Shown piece after piece: positions 1 to 11,352 of a stretch of 64,000 nucleotides of DNA. The DNA is from Heloderma charlesbogerti. Its lineage: Eukaryota > Chordata > Lepidosauria > Squamata > Helodermatidae. Below the pieces are notes generated by a model. The model saw only the letters and a list, made by a program, of their open reading frames with translations, did no database searches and was not told the DNA's origin. Positions within the stretch are counted from its first letter, which is position 1; every line of letters starts with the position of its first letter. The stretch lies in assembly GCA_026122225.1 (NCBI GenBank), contig JANEZZ010002681.1, forward strand, positions 434,001 to 498,000, read 5' to 3'. Position numbers and translations under genes: made by a program.

Positions 1-93
1 CTCAAGATTCTTTATTTACGACTTGAAACATAGAGCTTTATATACGACTTGAAACATAGAGCTGTCCCTTTTGTTGTACTGATGTCTCAACCC

Positions 94-133
94 TTTTTCT
101 TTTCTTTTCTTTTCTTTTCTTTTCTTTCTTTTC
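94..133. repeat. (CTTTT)n microsatellite
   Basis: Pyrimidine pentanucleotide repeat read directly from the sequence. The rest of the first 425 bases shows no recognisable gene or element. Confidence 0.9.
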
Positions 134-424
134 AGACAACTACCTCCAGTCTGGCCTTTTCAGTCATACCTCACCTCTCCACTGTTGAACAGACATTTGG
201 GCCTCCTCTGCTTCCAGTCCACACTTTCTCAAGTCTCAAGAAAGTACTTTTAACACAGATCTAGCCTCCTCCCCTTTTTTTTTTTTCTTCTTCTCCCATT
301 TCACGGTTCTCTATAAGGGGTTGAAGCTAGATCTGTGTTAAAAGCACTTGATGGAGAGCTTTTACACCCTTGCAGTCTATGCCATTTGCAACAGCTATGA
401 ATTCACATTCCACTGATTTAAACC

Positions 425-570
425 AGGGGTAGGCAACTTGGAGCCCTCTAGATATGTTGGCTTACAGCTCCCATTAGCCCTAATGTGCATAGCCCATAGA
501 ATAGATCCAGTGAAATCAATGGGATTTAAGTTAGTCATGACATACTTAAATCCCATTGATTTCAATGTGC
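425..570. repeat. Short hAT-like/palindromic repeat remnant
   Basis: Starts with CAGGGGTAGGCAACTTGGAG, typical of a non-autonomous hAT-like repeat common in squamate DNA. It is followed by a palindrome at 511-565 whose arms read TGAAATCAATGGGATTTAAG and its reverse complement. Reading frames on both strands here come only from the palindrome. Family assignment is from memory of squamate repeats, not from a search. Confidence 0.5.
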
Positions 571-663
571 CTACTCTAAAGTTTTCATCCAACAGAGAGT
601 GGCTCCATATCATTCAAGAAGTAAAAGGGCTGATTTATCTTGTTGTTTAAGGGCACAAGCCTG

Positions 664-770
664 TGCATGTTTAGACAGAGAAAAGGCCTACAACTCCCAG
701 CATTCCCCAGCCAGCATAGCTGGCTGGGGAATGCTGGGAGTTGTAGGCCTTTTCTCTGCCTAAACATGCA
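664..770. repeat. Near-perfect palindrome, MITE-like
   Basis: Arms 664-714 and 720-770 (51 bp each, one mismatch seen) flank a 5-bp loop CATAG. Outside the right arm the sequence runs into ATAGGATTACGCCC, the degraded outer part of a repeat that usually reads GTGCAATCCTATGCATG. A copy that has lost its second arm lies at 42450-42520. Confidence 0.75.
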
Positions 771-1448
771 TAGGATTACGCCCAAAATCAAGTTTCCATA
801 TTTCTGATTTATAGATCTCCTGAGCAAGCATGTATACAAACTGGTTGCTATAACTGTGAAAACACACTCGTTTCTAACTAAATAGAACCATTATACTAGC
901 CGGGAGCACAGTCTAAAGTTTGGGTCATGCAGCTCAGATGCCTTTTGCACTACCAAATTTATATTTGCTGAGAGAGAGAGACTAAGCATGATTACTGCCC
1001 CAGACATTCAAGTAACGAAGTTGGTGGTAGTGAGCAAAACAATGTTTCTCCGTGACATAGTGCCCTGCTGTTTGGTTGACAGAATCTAGATATTCATAAT
1101 GCATAAAGGAATAAATATATGACCTATTGTTTCATAATAGTTCACTCCAAAAGTTCTGTATTTTAGTCCCTGATTCATAATTTTACATAGAAAAGCTTTA
1201 ACTCGATGCATTTAATGGAGAGTTATGTGGATTCAGTTTTAAAGAGATTATGAGTATAGACTTTACTTTTTGTTTGTATTACATTCTGATATTTTAAACT
1301 GAATTATTTTAAAGGACACTTAAAAAGGCAGTTTTTTTAAAAAAATTGTTAATTAAAATATCTGATTTAAATCAAAATTCTTTTTTCCCTTTAAATCTTC
1401 AAGTTTTATACCTTCATGTTATAATAGTATTAAAATCGTTGACTTTTA
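771..1448. other. AT-rich stretch, nothing recognised
   Basis: No element, RNA gene or plausible coding frame was seen. Confidence 0.5.
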
Positions 1449-1540
1449 GGTGGCAATCCTATAAACATTTACATAAGAATAAGTTCATTGAACTCAATGG
1501 GACCTACCTCTCAATAGACATCCAAAAGACTGTACTGTAA
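1449..1540. repeat. Short squamate-type repeat remnant
   Basis: Contains the pattern of GCAATCCTAT followed by AAGTTCATTGAACTCAATGG and CTCAATAGACATCC. This matches the family with a palindromic core around TTGAACTCAATGGGAC seen again near 5110, 22260 and 41360. The copy is degraded and only a partial palindrome remains. Confidence 0.5.
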
Positions 1541-1689
1541 ATGAATGTACAGCAAATACATTGCTAAAAGTACCCTGTGGCTTGTAACCTTTGAATTATG
1601 CAAGGTTTTATTTTGCAACACCTTTACAAGCCAAGCCATTTTGTCCTTGGTGTGCACTATAAAATATACTGGTTCAAGCCACGACCAGG

Positions 1690-2351
1690 TTGTTGTTCAG
1701 TCGTTAAGTCATGTCCGACTCTTCGTGACGCCATGGACCATAGCACGCCAGGCCTTCCTGTCCTCTGCTCTCTTCCGGAGTGTGCTCAAGACAAGTTCAT
1801 ATTCATTGCATCGGTGATGCTATCTAGCCATCTCATCCTCTGCTGTCCCCTTCTCCGTTTGCCTTCAATCTTTCCCAGCATCAGGGTCTGTTCCAGGGAG
1901 TTTTCTCTTCGCATTAGGTGGCCAAAATATTTGAGCTTCAGCTTCAGTATCTGTCCTTCCAATGAGCACTCAGGGTTGATTTCCTTTAGGATGGACTGAT
2001 TGGACCTCTTTGCAGTCCAGGGGACTCGTAAGAGTCTTCTCCAGCACCACAGTTCGAAAGCATCAATTCTTCGGCGCTCAGCCTTCCTTATAGTCCAGCT
2101 CTCAGCCATACGTTGCTACTGGGAAAACCATAGCTTTGATTATGCAGACCTTTGTCGGCAAGGTGATGTCTCTGCTTCTTACTACGCTTGTCTAGGTTTG
2201 CCATAGCTTTCCCCAAGGAGCAAGCGTCATTTAATTTCATGGCTACAGTCACCGTCGGCGGTGATCTTGGAGCCCAAGAAAATAAAATCTGTCACTTCTT
2301 ACATTTCTTCCCCTTCTATATGCCAGGAAGTGATGGGGCCAGATGCCATGA
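1690..2351 (-). mobile_element. Bov-B (RTE) LINE, 3' fragment
   Basis: Read on the minus strand this is the 3' end of a Bov-B LINE. It ends in the AACAACAA tail preceded by the GTCACGAAGAGTCGGACA motif shared by all Bov-B copies here. The minus-strand frame 2109-1786 gives the C-terminal RT-associated segment (ESWTIRKAERRRIDAFELW, YFGHLMRREN). Similarity to the other copies stops near 2351, so the element is strongly 5' truncated. No clear target duplication was found. Confidence 0.9.
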
Positions 2352-3339
2352 TGGGGCCACATGCCATGAACAAAATGGGCCGATTTCTTCATTCAGCACC
2401 AGGGCTTTGAGTGCTTTTCTCTTGTCACAGTCTGGATTTGAATCCTCATGTATTCATCCCCTCCACCCCCAGCAACAATGTATTGTCTCCTGTTTTAATG
2501 CAAAGTATATTTGGGGTGTCTTGGCTTTGAATGGCAATTAAGACCCATTCGCTTTACAAAAGACCTACTCCATTTGGGAGATGAAAACTGCTAGAACTGG
2601 TTTGTAAATATGGATCAACGCAGCTACCTGCATTTTTTAACTCTCCTTCGGGGCGTGGCTATGTGAACTATCATGACGAGTGCCTGCACTTCAACATTTA
2701 CCACTACCACTAACAAGTGGGACCTTCAACACACTACATTAATGTGTAGTGTGGAGTGATTCTGTTCAGGGTACCCCCCCCAACACACAAGTCATGACCT
2801 CCATTCCTCTCCTTTTTCTCCTGTTTCCCCCCTCCTCCAACAGCCAGCCAGCTTTCAGTCCCCCCTGAGCATACTCTGTCCCCATTGGGAGTTTGAGGTT
2901 CTCCCCCTTAGGGTCTTACCGCTCAAGGTTTCTTTCTTTCTTTCTGCAAACTTGAGGTTCTCCCAAGACTGTTCATCTTTCTCTCTTGTGTGTGGGTGGA
3001 GTTGTTTTGGTTACATAAGGACAGGCACGTGAAGAACTGAGTTTGCTATTATTAGTACATATATGATAGTTATGATAGCCACTGATAGACCCATCCTCCA
3101 TCAATTTGACAAATTCCCCCTTATGGCCCTCTATTATTTTTTTTAAAAGTATTTAAAATATTTTTATACCACCTTCAAGGCCTCGTCTACATCCAGTAGC
3201 CAACATCACACCTTCCAGGAGTAACTTTGATAAGTGAGTTATGCATTATGTGAAGAAATATTTTCCTTGGTCTACCTCAAATCTACTACCAGTCCATTTC
3301 ATTAGACCACACTGAGTATTGTATTATGAGAATGTATGA
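2352..3339. other. No gene recognised
   Basis: Contains a short (TTTC)n run near 2929-2943 and a C-rich tract near 2775-2830. No coding, RNA or mobile feature could be supported. Confidence 0.5.
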
Positions 3340-3981
3340 GAATGAATATGAGCCAACAATGCAATGTGGCTGCAAAAAAGGCAAATGCTATTTTGGGCTA
3401 CATTAATAGACGTATAGCTTCCAAATCACGTGAAGTACTAGTTCCCCTCTACTCCGCACTGGTTAGGCCTCATCTGGAGTACTGAGTCCAGTTCTGGGCA
3501 CCACACTTTAAGAAGGATGCAGACAAACTGGAGAGGGTTCAGAGAAGGGCAACAAAGATGATCAGGGAACTGGAAAAAAAGCCCTATGAGGAGAAACTGA
3601 AAGAACTGGCCGTAGTTAGCCTTGAGAAGAGAAGACTGAGGGGAGATATGATAGTGCTCTTCAAGTACTTGAAAGGTTGTCACAGAGAGGAAGGCCAGCA
3701 TCTCTTCTTGATCATCCCAGAGTGCAGGACACGGAATGATGGACTCAAGTTAAATGAAGCCAGATCCCGGTTGAACATCAGAAACTTCCTCACTGTTAGA
3801 ATAATACAACAATGGAACCAACTACCTAGGGAGGTGGTGGGCTCTCCCACACTGGAGGCATTCAAGATGAAGCTGGACATCCATCTGTCAGGGATGCTTT
3901 GCTTTAGATTCCTGCATTGAACAGGGGGTTGGACTCGATGGTCTTATAGGCCCCTTCCAACCCTACTATTCTATGATTCTA
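3340..3981 (+). mobile_element. CR1 LINE, 3' end with RT C-terminal remnant
   Basis: The frame 3558-3920 plus the bases before it encode the C-terminal region of CR1 ORF2. Visible segments are [19 protein letters not shown], ERVQRRATKMIRELE, LEKRRLRGDMIVLFKYLKG and a closing IQQWNQLPREVVGSPTLEAF. An in-frame stop near 3485 and degraded codons show it is dead. The element ends in the CR1 signature CCCTACTATTCTATGATTCTAT, an 8-bp-type 3' repeat. It is 5' truncated, as most CR1 copies are. Confidence 0.9.
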
Positions 3982-4679
3982 TTTACTGATGGAAATTTCT
4001 TTATGAAACAGATGGTTACCAAACTTGAGTGAAAAATGCGGAATTTTCTGACTTGTAAATCACGCAGTACATAAATTTAAATAGGAACACAGCTCAGGCT
4101 GTAATGATGGTTGAACTGCTCTCCAGACAAATATATATCTGACTTTCTGTGCCATGCTTTCCCCCCAATCAATAAAATGATGGAGCCTCATTAATTTCAT
4201 AAACAAACCCAAGGAATTATTATTAATAAGCATTCTATGAAAGTGCCTTGGCCATAAAAACTAGTTATGTATCTAATTATTTTTCAGATGTTAGGTGTGT
4301 TAGGATGCATTTGGGCCATTTCTAAATGAAAAATGTGATGAAAATATCTTCATGAAAGAAAACTATTTAGTCTCCACAGCCGTACATTCTTATCTTCATT
4401 AGTACATGGCAGGTCCAATTTTGGTTTCCTTGGTTTATGTGGGAAAGGACAAAGATACCACAGGAGACGAATATATACCACAGAGCACAGAAAAACAAAT
4501 AGAAATGGGCTTGGGGAAAAATAAAATAAAATAATAAAAGGCTGAAGAATTGAAAACATACAAGCAAAAATGCAGCCTGCCTAAACCAAAACTTTGTGAC
4601 TGAAAGGCAACTTTTCCAAGACTTAGTATACCAAAAAGCTATTGTGAAATATTATGAAGATTCAGGAATAAAAATATCA
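3982..4679. other. AT-rich stretch, nothing recognised
   Basis: No gene or known element seen. Short frames here lack any family signature. Confidence 0.5.
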
Positions 4680-5175
4680 AACCTCCTGTTAGTTATCTCA
4701 GAAGACCCTTGGGTGAATGGGGTTTTTTTTTTTCCCCAGGGTACAGCTGGATGGAGGGAGATTCCACACATACACACATAATGGAAGAATATAGTTCTCC
4801 ATATTCCCTGGTATGTTTATTCCTCATTTTGTCCATTCCCTGAGTATGTGCAGAGTGTGCTTTTTATTCAAACAAAGAGAAGGTTGCTGATCTTTCCCTT
4901 CATGCTGCATTTGTACAAGTGTGACTGCTTCAGAAAGAACTTTCCATTATGCTGTCTCTTTTTCTTCAAGAGTTTCATATAATAGAAGTATGATGTAGTG
5001 GTTAGAGTCCAACCCAAAGTCACCCAGTGAGATAACTAACAGGGTTGCTAAAGAGCTGGATGTGGAAATACAAAGCTGAGCTGGGGGCAAGTGGGGTGCT
5101 AACATGTGTAGGAGTAAGTCGCATTGAACTCAATAAGACTTACTTCTGAGTTGACATGCACAGAGTTGGTTCTCC
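4680..5175. repeat. Unclassified dispersed repeat, rearranged copy
   Basis: 4685-4850 is the reverse complement of 41145-41312 (shared TCTCAGAAGACC, TGGGTGAATGGGG, GGAGATTCCACACAT). 5026-5075 matches 41291-41340 in the same orientation (GAGATAACTAACAG, GAGCTGGATGTGGAAATAC). 5100-5175 is again inverted relative to 41345-41425 and includes the palindromic AAGTAAGTC/GACTTACTT repeat. The family is not identified. Confidence 0.6.
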
Positions 5176-6226
5176 TCTCCATTTTAGCCTCAGCAGCCAG
5201 GTGGTATCACTGGTATGGCAGCATTATCTGATCCTCAAATGTACATATATGCCTTAGAATTAAAGCCCTTGTATTCATGAAACACATGACTTCATGGTGG
5301 CGGGGGGATGCTACACTTATTGAGGCAGACAGATAACATTTTAAATATCAAGCGGTGCATTAATATGCAAGAGAAATCAGGAGTATATCTCAGGGAGGCG
5401 TTATTAAATCCATTTGATATAGGCCTGATAAGGCATTTAAAATTAAGGCGCTTAATGCTTGCATGCATCAAAACTGACACTTTGCAATAGATCTATTGAG
5501 TTATTTTCTTTTGAATCACCATAAAAAACTTGAAGAATTACCAGGGGGAAAAAAATGCTGTTTCCTGTCTCAGACAATTCTGTTTTATCTTATTGTGACA
5601 TCAATCACTCAAATAGCTCTTGTTCTTTTTGACGCCTTGCAGGAGCTGCCATTTTGTAATCCCTTTGCTCATGACATCTATTAACCAAGTTGGGATCTTT
5701 AGTTTTACCTTAAAATGGAGCGAATTTTAACAGGTGTTCATACCTAAACAGAAACTCAGGCCTGGACTTCATCTGCAGAAGAATGAGATGACAGAATCCT
5801 GAGGTTATAGAGAGAACTGTACCACTTCAAGCAGTTGTGTGTGATCTTTGACTACTTATCCATGTAACAGACAATGCCCCCCCCAACTCACTGCATGTAA
5901 ATAAACTAGCACATAGGTGAGAAAGTTTCTCATGTAGCCCTCCCCAGACAGGCACTGCCTGGTCTGCCTCCGACTTACACTTCAATAAGCCAGGGACAGA
6001 CTGCAAGGAAGAGGTTTCCTTTGTGGTCTGATCCAGCTGTGCTCAATGATCATGCCCATTGTCCAGGAGCACATTGACTGAGGGATGTGGCAACACTGCA
6101 CGATGAGGAAAGGACCTGCTGCTCCTGCCATCCAGTCATGTGGCCCATGCTGATGCTGAGCCCCTTGTTACCCATCCCAACATGGGACAGAAAAGGAAGC
6201 CATGTGGAACTTCTGCCTGTTTTGTT
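5171..6226. other. No gene recognised
   Basis: No reading frame with family resemblance, and no RNA gene or repeat recognised. Confidence 0.5.
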
Positions 6227-6915
6227 ATGTACGTTTTTATATTGTTAAATTTAACCCAGGTAAGGTAAAGTTAATAGTATGCCAGAGAGTGAGTGAAAGG
6301 TGAGAGGGGCCTGAGTGTGCATGAGGATTGTGAGGTGATATAAAGGGAGAACTGACAGTCGGAAGTCAGATAGAGTTTAGAGATTGAAGAAGCAACATCT
6401 AAGTAGTGGGGTTTGTCTTTGGGATTTTAGGAGGGCCGACCAAGGGCAAGGTGGAGTGGATGGATGATATTCTGGAGGTGACGGACTCGACCTCGGGGGA
6501 GCTGGGGGTGGCGACGGCCGACAGGAAGCTCTGGCGTTGGCTGGTCCATGAATGAAGTCACGAAGAGTCGGAAGCGACTGACCGAATAAACAACAAACAA
6601 CAAGAGTAGGTAGGGAATTTAGGAACACATGTTGATTATTAATAATAACAACTTTTCATGTTTTAAATAAATCATCATCATCATCATTATTATTTAAATA
6701 CAAATTCCTATGTGTTGATAGATCTTATACTACCTTTATTATATTTATTTCCTTGTTCCATCGCCTATAGTGGAGAACTAATTAGTCATATTGGATCTCT
6801 CTGGAACCCGGACAGAGTAAAAAGGTTGAAGCTTGTGGGACAGTGGATACAGCTGTCCCAAAGTGAAAACAGGCATTCCTGAGGGGTTTGGTTCTCAGTT
6901 TCTGAGGAGGAGGCT
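6227..6915 (+). repeat. LTR-like dispersed repeat (interrupted)
   Basis: 6244-6390 aligns by eye with 30090-30235 (AACCCAGGTAAG, GAGTGAGTGAAAGGTG, a TATA-like GATATAAAGGG or TTTATAAAAGG, then GCTGACAG-like). 6770-6890 aligns with 32125-32240 (GAGAACTAATTAG, GAAGCTTGTGGGA, AGCTGTCCCAAA). A TATA-like box upstream of an AATAAA-like signal suggests a solo LTR of an old retroelement. Clear TG...CA ends and a target duplication were not established. An RTE fragment interrupts it. Confidence 0.4.
6395..6603 (+). mobile_element. RTE-type LINE 3' fragment (not Bov-B proper)
   Basis: Translates to a LINE ORF C-terminus: a DDILEVTDSTSGELG segment, then ADRKLWRWLVHE, in the same position as DRKAWRAMVHG in Bov-B. 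It then has a GTCACGAAGAGTCGGAAG motif and a CAAACAACAA tail. A 4-bp TGAA repetition near 6551 shifts the frame just before the expected end. The region is GC-rich compared with its surroundings. It is probably a separate RTE family sharing its 3' end with Bov-B. Confidence 0.65.
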
Positions 6916-6954
6916 GGAGAAAGGTGGAAGCTCAGGCAGGAACTGGTGTACATA

Positions 6955-7150
6955 GGCTCACTGCCTCTGGTACTGGTGGTAGAACATAGCCATCAGGACT
7001 AGTAGCCATTGATAGCTTTTCTCCTCCAGGAATGTGTCTAACCCCCTTTTAAAGCCATCCAAACTGTTGGCCATCACTACTTCCTGTGTTAGTGAATTCC
7101 ATAGTTTAACTATGTGCTGATCGAAAGATAGTTTTCCAAATAAAGGCATC
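6955..7150 (-). mobile_element. CR1-like LINE 3' remnant
   Basis: The minus-strand frame reads QHIVKLWNSLTQEVVMANS followed by LDGFKRGLDTFLEE, the C-terminal tail of a CR1-clade ORF2 (compare TEHWHRLPREVV...SLEIFKSHLD in CR1). The same repeat recurs at 11081, 11970 and 36692 on the minus strand. Confidence 0.7.
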
Positions 7151-7539
7151 TCTGGAGATAGTCAGAATGCAATGCATGGAGACAATCCTAAGGCTCAGTT
7201 CACACATCACCTTATGTGGCATGGTTGCCATCTTCTCTGTGGTTCATGTCACACTTCTCCAAATTGTTAAGTTGGATTGCATTACTGTGTACTATGCTGC
7301 AGATAGATACACTATATGGAGAGAAGCTATGTATGTTACTGGAGCACCAACCAAGTCACTCTAGGTAACATATAAACTAGGCCTCAATGTCAGGTCAGGG
7401 CCAGTCTTTGATGGCAGAGATGAGATGTGGCCCTGTTCTTCCCAATCCAATGACAACTGGACCATGATTTTGATATCCATATAAACTATTATTCACAATA
7501 CTTTCCCAGCCTTTGCAGTGTGTTACTTTGTGACATAAT
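7151..7539. other. No gene recognised
   Basis: Nothing recognisable before the Bov-B insertion site. Confidence 0.5.
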
Positions 7540-7620
7540 AGTCTTCAGCACCCCTTCACAGATCACTGCCTTATTGTGGCGAAGGGGCTTGCGTAACTCA
7601 GTGAAGCCATAAGCTATGCC

Positions 7621-8523
7621 GTGCAGGGCCACCCAAGACAGGTCATGGCAGAGAGTTCTGACAAAATGTGGACCACTGGAGAAGGAAATGGCAAACCACT
7701 CCAGTATTCTTGCCAAGAAAACCCCATGGAACATATCACAAGGCTAAAAGAGATGACGCCGGAAGATGAGACCCTCAGGTCGGAAGGTGTCCAACATACT
7801 ACTGGGGAAGAGCAGAGGGTATTTCCAAGTAGCGCCAGAAAGAGTGAAGCGGCTGGACCAAAGCCGAAAGGACACTCAGCTGTGCATGTGTCTGGTGGTG
7901 AAAAGAAAATCCGATGCTGTAAAGAACAATATTGTTTAGAAACCTGGAATGTCAGATCAATGAATCAAGGTAAGCTGGAGGTGGTGAAACATGAGATGGC
8001 AAGATTGAACATCGACATCTTGGGAATCAGTGAACTAAAATGGACAGGCATGGGCAAATTTAATTCAGGTGACCATCATATCTACTACTATGGGCAAGAA
8101 TCCCTGAGAAGAAATGGAGTAGCACTCATAGTCAACAAAAGGGTGGGAAAAGCAGTACTGGGGTACAATCTTAAAAATGATAGAATGATCTCAGTACGAA
8201 TCCAAGGCAAACCATTCAACATCACAGTAATTCAAGTCTATGCCCCAACCACTGATGTCAAAGAAGCTGAGGTTGATCAGTTCTATGAAGACCTACAACA
8301 CCTTCTAGAGCTAACACCAAAAAAAGATGTCTGCTTCATCATAGGGGATTGGAATGCTAAAGTAGGAAGTCAAGAAATCACCAGGATAACAGGCAGGCAT
8401 GGCCTTGGTGTACAAAATGAAGCAGGACAAAAGCTAATAGAGCTTTGCCAAGAGAACACGCTGATCATAGCAAACCATGAGGTGGAAAGAATACACAGAA
8501 GAACTATACAGGAAAGATCTTAA
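7621..8523 (+). pseudogene. Bov-B ORF, endonuclease part, broken
   Basis: The 300-aa frame covers the N-terminal leader and the AP-like endonuclease domain: TWNVRSMNQGKLEVV, ISELKWTGMG and, further in, FIIGDWNAKVGSQEIT. After LIIAN the frame enters sequence that in intact copies lies much further downstream (EVERIHRRT... is the shifted linker). The DYVLCSQRW and SDH-region motifs are deleted. The start is nominal, since the element's natural start is not certain. Confidence 0.85.
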
Positions 8524-9724
8524 TGTCCCTGATAGCCATGATAGTGCGGTCACTGAACTTGAGCCGGACATCCTCGAGAGTGAAGTCCAGTGGGCCTTAG
8601 GAAGCATTAGTAATAATAAAGGTAGCGGAGATGACAGTATTCCAGCTGAGCTATTTAAAATCCTAAAAGATGATGCTGTTAAAGTGCTGCATTCAATATG
8701 CCAACAAATTTGGAACACTCAACAATGGCCGCAAGACTGGAAAAGGTCTGTTTACATTCCAATTCCAAAGAAGGGCAACACCAAAAAGTGTTCAAACTAC
8801 CGCACAATTGCACTCATTTCACATGCCAGCAAGGTGATGCTCAAAATCCTACAAGCTAGGCTTCAGCAGTATGTGAACCGAGAACTACCGAAAGTACAAA
8901 CTGGGTTTCGAAGAGGCAGAGGAACTAGAGATAAAATCGCCAACATTCGCTGCATCATGGAGAAAGCAAGAGAATTCCAGAAAAACGTCTATTTCTGCTT
9001 CATTGACTACGCTAAAGCCTTTGATTGTGTGGATCACAACAAACTGTGGCAAATCCTTAAAGTGATGGGAGTACCAGACCACCTTACCTGTCTCCTGAGA
9101 AACTTATACAAGTGTCAAGAAGCAACAGTAAGAACCAGACATGGAACAACCGAGTGGTTCAAAATTGGGAAAGAAGTATAACAAGGCTGCATATTGTTGC
9201 CCTGCTTATTTAACTTACATGCAGAGTACATCATGAGAAATGCCGGGTTGGATGAATCACAGGTCGGAATTAAGATTGCTGGGAGAATTATCAACAACCT
9301 CAGATATGCAGATGATACCACCCTAATGGCAGAAAGCGAAGAGGATCTAAAGAGCCTCTTGTTGAGGGTGAAAGAGGAGAGTGCAAAAGCTGGTTTGAAA
9401 CTCAACATTAAAAAAAAGAAGATCATGGCATCTGGCTCCATCACTTCCTGGCATATAGAAGGGGAAGAAATGGAAGCAGTGACAGATTTTAGTTTCTTGG
9501 GCTCCAAGATCACCGCAGATGGTGACTGTAGTCATGAAATTAAAAGATGCTTGCTCCTTGGGAGGAAAGCTATGGCAAACCTAGACAGCATAGTAAGAAG
9601 CAGAGACATCACCTTGCCGACAAAGGTCCGTCTAATCAAAGCTATGGTTTTCCCAGTAGCAACATATGGCTGTGAGAGCTGGACTCTAAGGAAGGCTGAG
9701 CACCGAATAATTGATGTTTTCTAA
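8477..9724 (+). pseudogene. Bov-B ORF, reverse transcriptase part, broken
   Basis: The RT domain is in two frame segments (8477-9181 and 9194-9724). Visible motifs are NYRTIALISHASKVMLKILQ, FCFIDYAKAFDCVDHNK, GTTEWFKIGKEV and LRYADDTTLMAE with the catalytic YADD. A stop replaces the Arg codon of the GVRQG motif at about 9179, and another stop falls after IIDVF near 9722. The bases after 9724 keep the C-terminal tail in another frame (YFGHLMRREN, DRKAWRAMVHG). Non-functional by several lesions. Confidence 0.88.
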
Positions 9725-10260
9725 CTGTGGTGCTGGAGAAGACTCTTATGAGTCCCCTGGACTGCAAAGAGGTCAAATCAGTCCATCCTAAAGGAAATCA
9801 ACCCTGACTGCTCATTGGAAGGACAGATACTGAAGCTGAAGCTCAAATATTTTGGCCACCTAATGCGAAGAGAAAACTCTCTGGAAAAGACCCTGATGCT
9901 GGGAAAGATTGAAGGCAAAAGGAGAAGGGGACGACAGAGGATGAGATGGTTAGATAGCATGACCGATGCAATGAATATGAACTTGAGCACACTCCGGGAG
10001 AGAGCGCAGGACAGGAAGGCCTGGCGTGCTATGGTCCATGGGGTCACGAAGAGTCAGACATGACTGAATGACTGAACAACAAGAAGTCTTCAGCAAGGCA
10101 GCGAAAAATCATATTACAATGTTCCTAAGGTGGTATGATGACCTTCAAGATTAGGTGGAACCACCAAGTCCTTTTTTCTAGAGAAAAAGGTACTAGAACT
10201 CTTGGATTAGTACATGGCGATTAAATTGTAATGAAGAGCATTTGAAGAGTGGACAACCAC

Positions 10261-10295
10261 TGTGTGTGTATGTGTGTGTGTGTACACACACACAC
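10261..10295. repeat. (TG)n followed by (CA)n
   Basis: Alternating TG then CA tract, self-complementary around GTACAC. Confidence 0.9.
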
Positions 10296-10880
10296 TAGAA
10301 GAAAATGTGTTGGAATTCAGTTCTAGTGAGTTCCACCAGAAATAAAAAATCACTGGGCCCACCAGACAACATAGCAACCAGATGAGAAAAACAGATATTC
10401 CAGCAAAAGCCCTGAAGACTTATGAGTAATGCTCTATTGAAACTGCATTAAATTGGTGGGTTTATGCCAAGAGTCCACTTTTGATCAAATTAGTTGAATC
10501 CTGTATTGCTATCTTTGATGAATTTGGTATTAAATGATGTGAACACATACAGCACCATTTTATGGTATGACATATGGGGGATTCAGATGAACCTTTTCAT
10601 ATGTTAAATGTATACCCTGCTCCCCCAGCAACAATGCACCCATGGGGTACACCCTCTGGCTGTACACTTGGCAACTGTGAGAAGGGGTCCAATGTGCATA
10701 CCAATCTGTACATCTAGAACTTTTCCACATAGGGGTGGAGGTGTCCTGAGTAAATCAGAATCCCCCCCCCCATACACACACACATGGAAGATCTGAATGC
10801 ATACATATCTTCTCATGGTTGCTGAATGAAAATGTGGAAGGTAAGCATAGACACATCTACCAATTTTGATTTATCTCCAT

Positions 10881-10917
10881 TTCTCTCTCTCTCCATTTCT
10901 CTCTCTCTCTCTCTCTC
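10881..10917. repeat. (CT)n microsatellite
   Basis: Two CT runs separated by CCATTT. Confidence 0.9.
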
Positions 10918-11080
10918 TTTTTTCAACCCTAAATTCATTCCATTCCATTTTCACTTAAGTTTGCTTCTTCTTTTTTAAGTTCACACAACAAATATACAAC
11001 ATTTTGTGTGCATTTTCCCTAATATATATGTATGCATTTTTGCCTAATATGCCTGCCTTACTATATTTGAACATAACAAC

Positions 11081-11270
11081 ATATGAAGAGCCCTGCTGGA
11101 TCAGACCAAGGGTCCATCTAGTCTAGCATTCTGCTCACACAGTGGCCAACCAGCTGTCAATCAGGAAACCACAAACAGGACATGAGTGCAACAGTACCCT
11201 CCTGCCCAAGTTCCCCAGCAACTTCTGTACATAGGCATACCACCTCTGGTACTGGAGGTAGCCTTATGTA
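11081..11270 (-). mobile_element. CR1-like LINE 3' end fragment
   Basis: Starts with GAACATAACAACATATGAAG and AGCCCTGCTGGATCAGACCA, the reverse complement of the 3' end of the CR1-like repeat also seen at 11970 and 36692. On the minus strand that end reads into TTATGTTC-type terminal repeats. Confidence 0.7.
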
Positions 11271-11321
11271 TGCCATCCCAATTGCTTTTGGCTATTGGCC
11301 AACTCATAAATTAAATGAATA

Positions 11322-11352
11322 ATAACAACAACAACAACTACAACAACAACAA
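11322..11352. repeat. (AAC)n microsatellite
   Basis: AAC trinucleotide run. Confidence 0.9.

Larger units (their letters stand above)
7551..10084 (+). mobile_element. Bov-B LINE, internally deleted
   Basis: Begins with the same 5' sequence as the full-length copy at 46585 (CCCCTTCA, then GATCACTGCCTT) and ends in AACAACAAG. An 11-bp target duplication AGTCTTCAGCA flanks it at 7540-7550 and 10085-10095, so this is a real insertion with both ends. Against the 46585 copy it lacks about 670 bp: it jumps near 8474 from the end of the endonuclease domain into the linker before RT. It is therefore an internally deleted, dead copy. Confidence 0.92.
10096..11080. other. No gene; microsatellites only
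   Basis: Contains a TG/CA tract at 10261-10295 and a (CT)n tract at about 10881-10917. No coding or RNA feature recognised. Confidence 0.55.
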
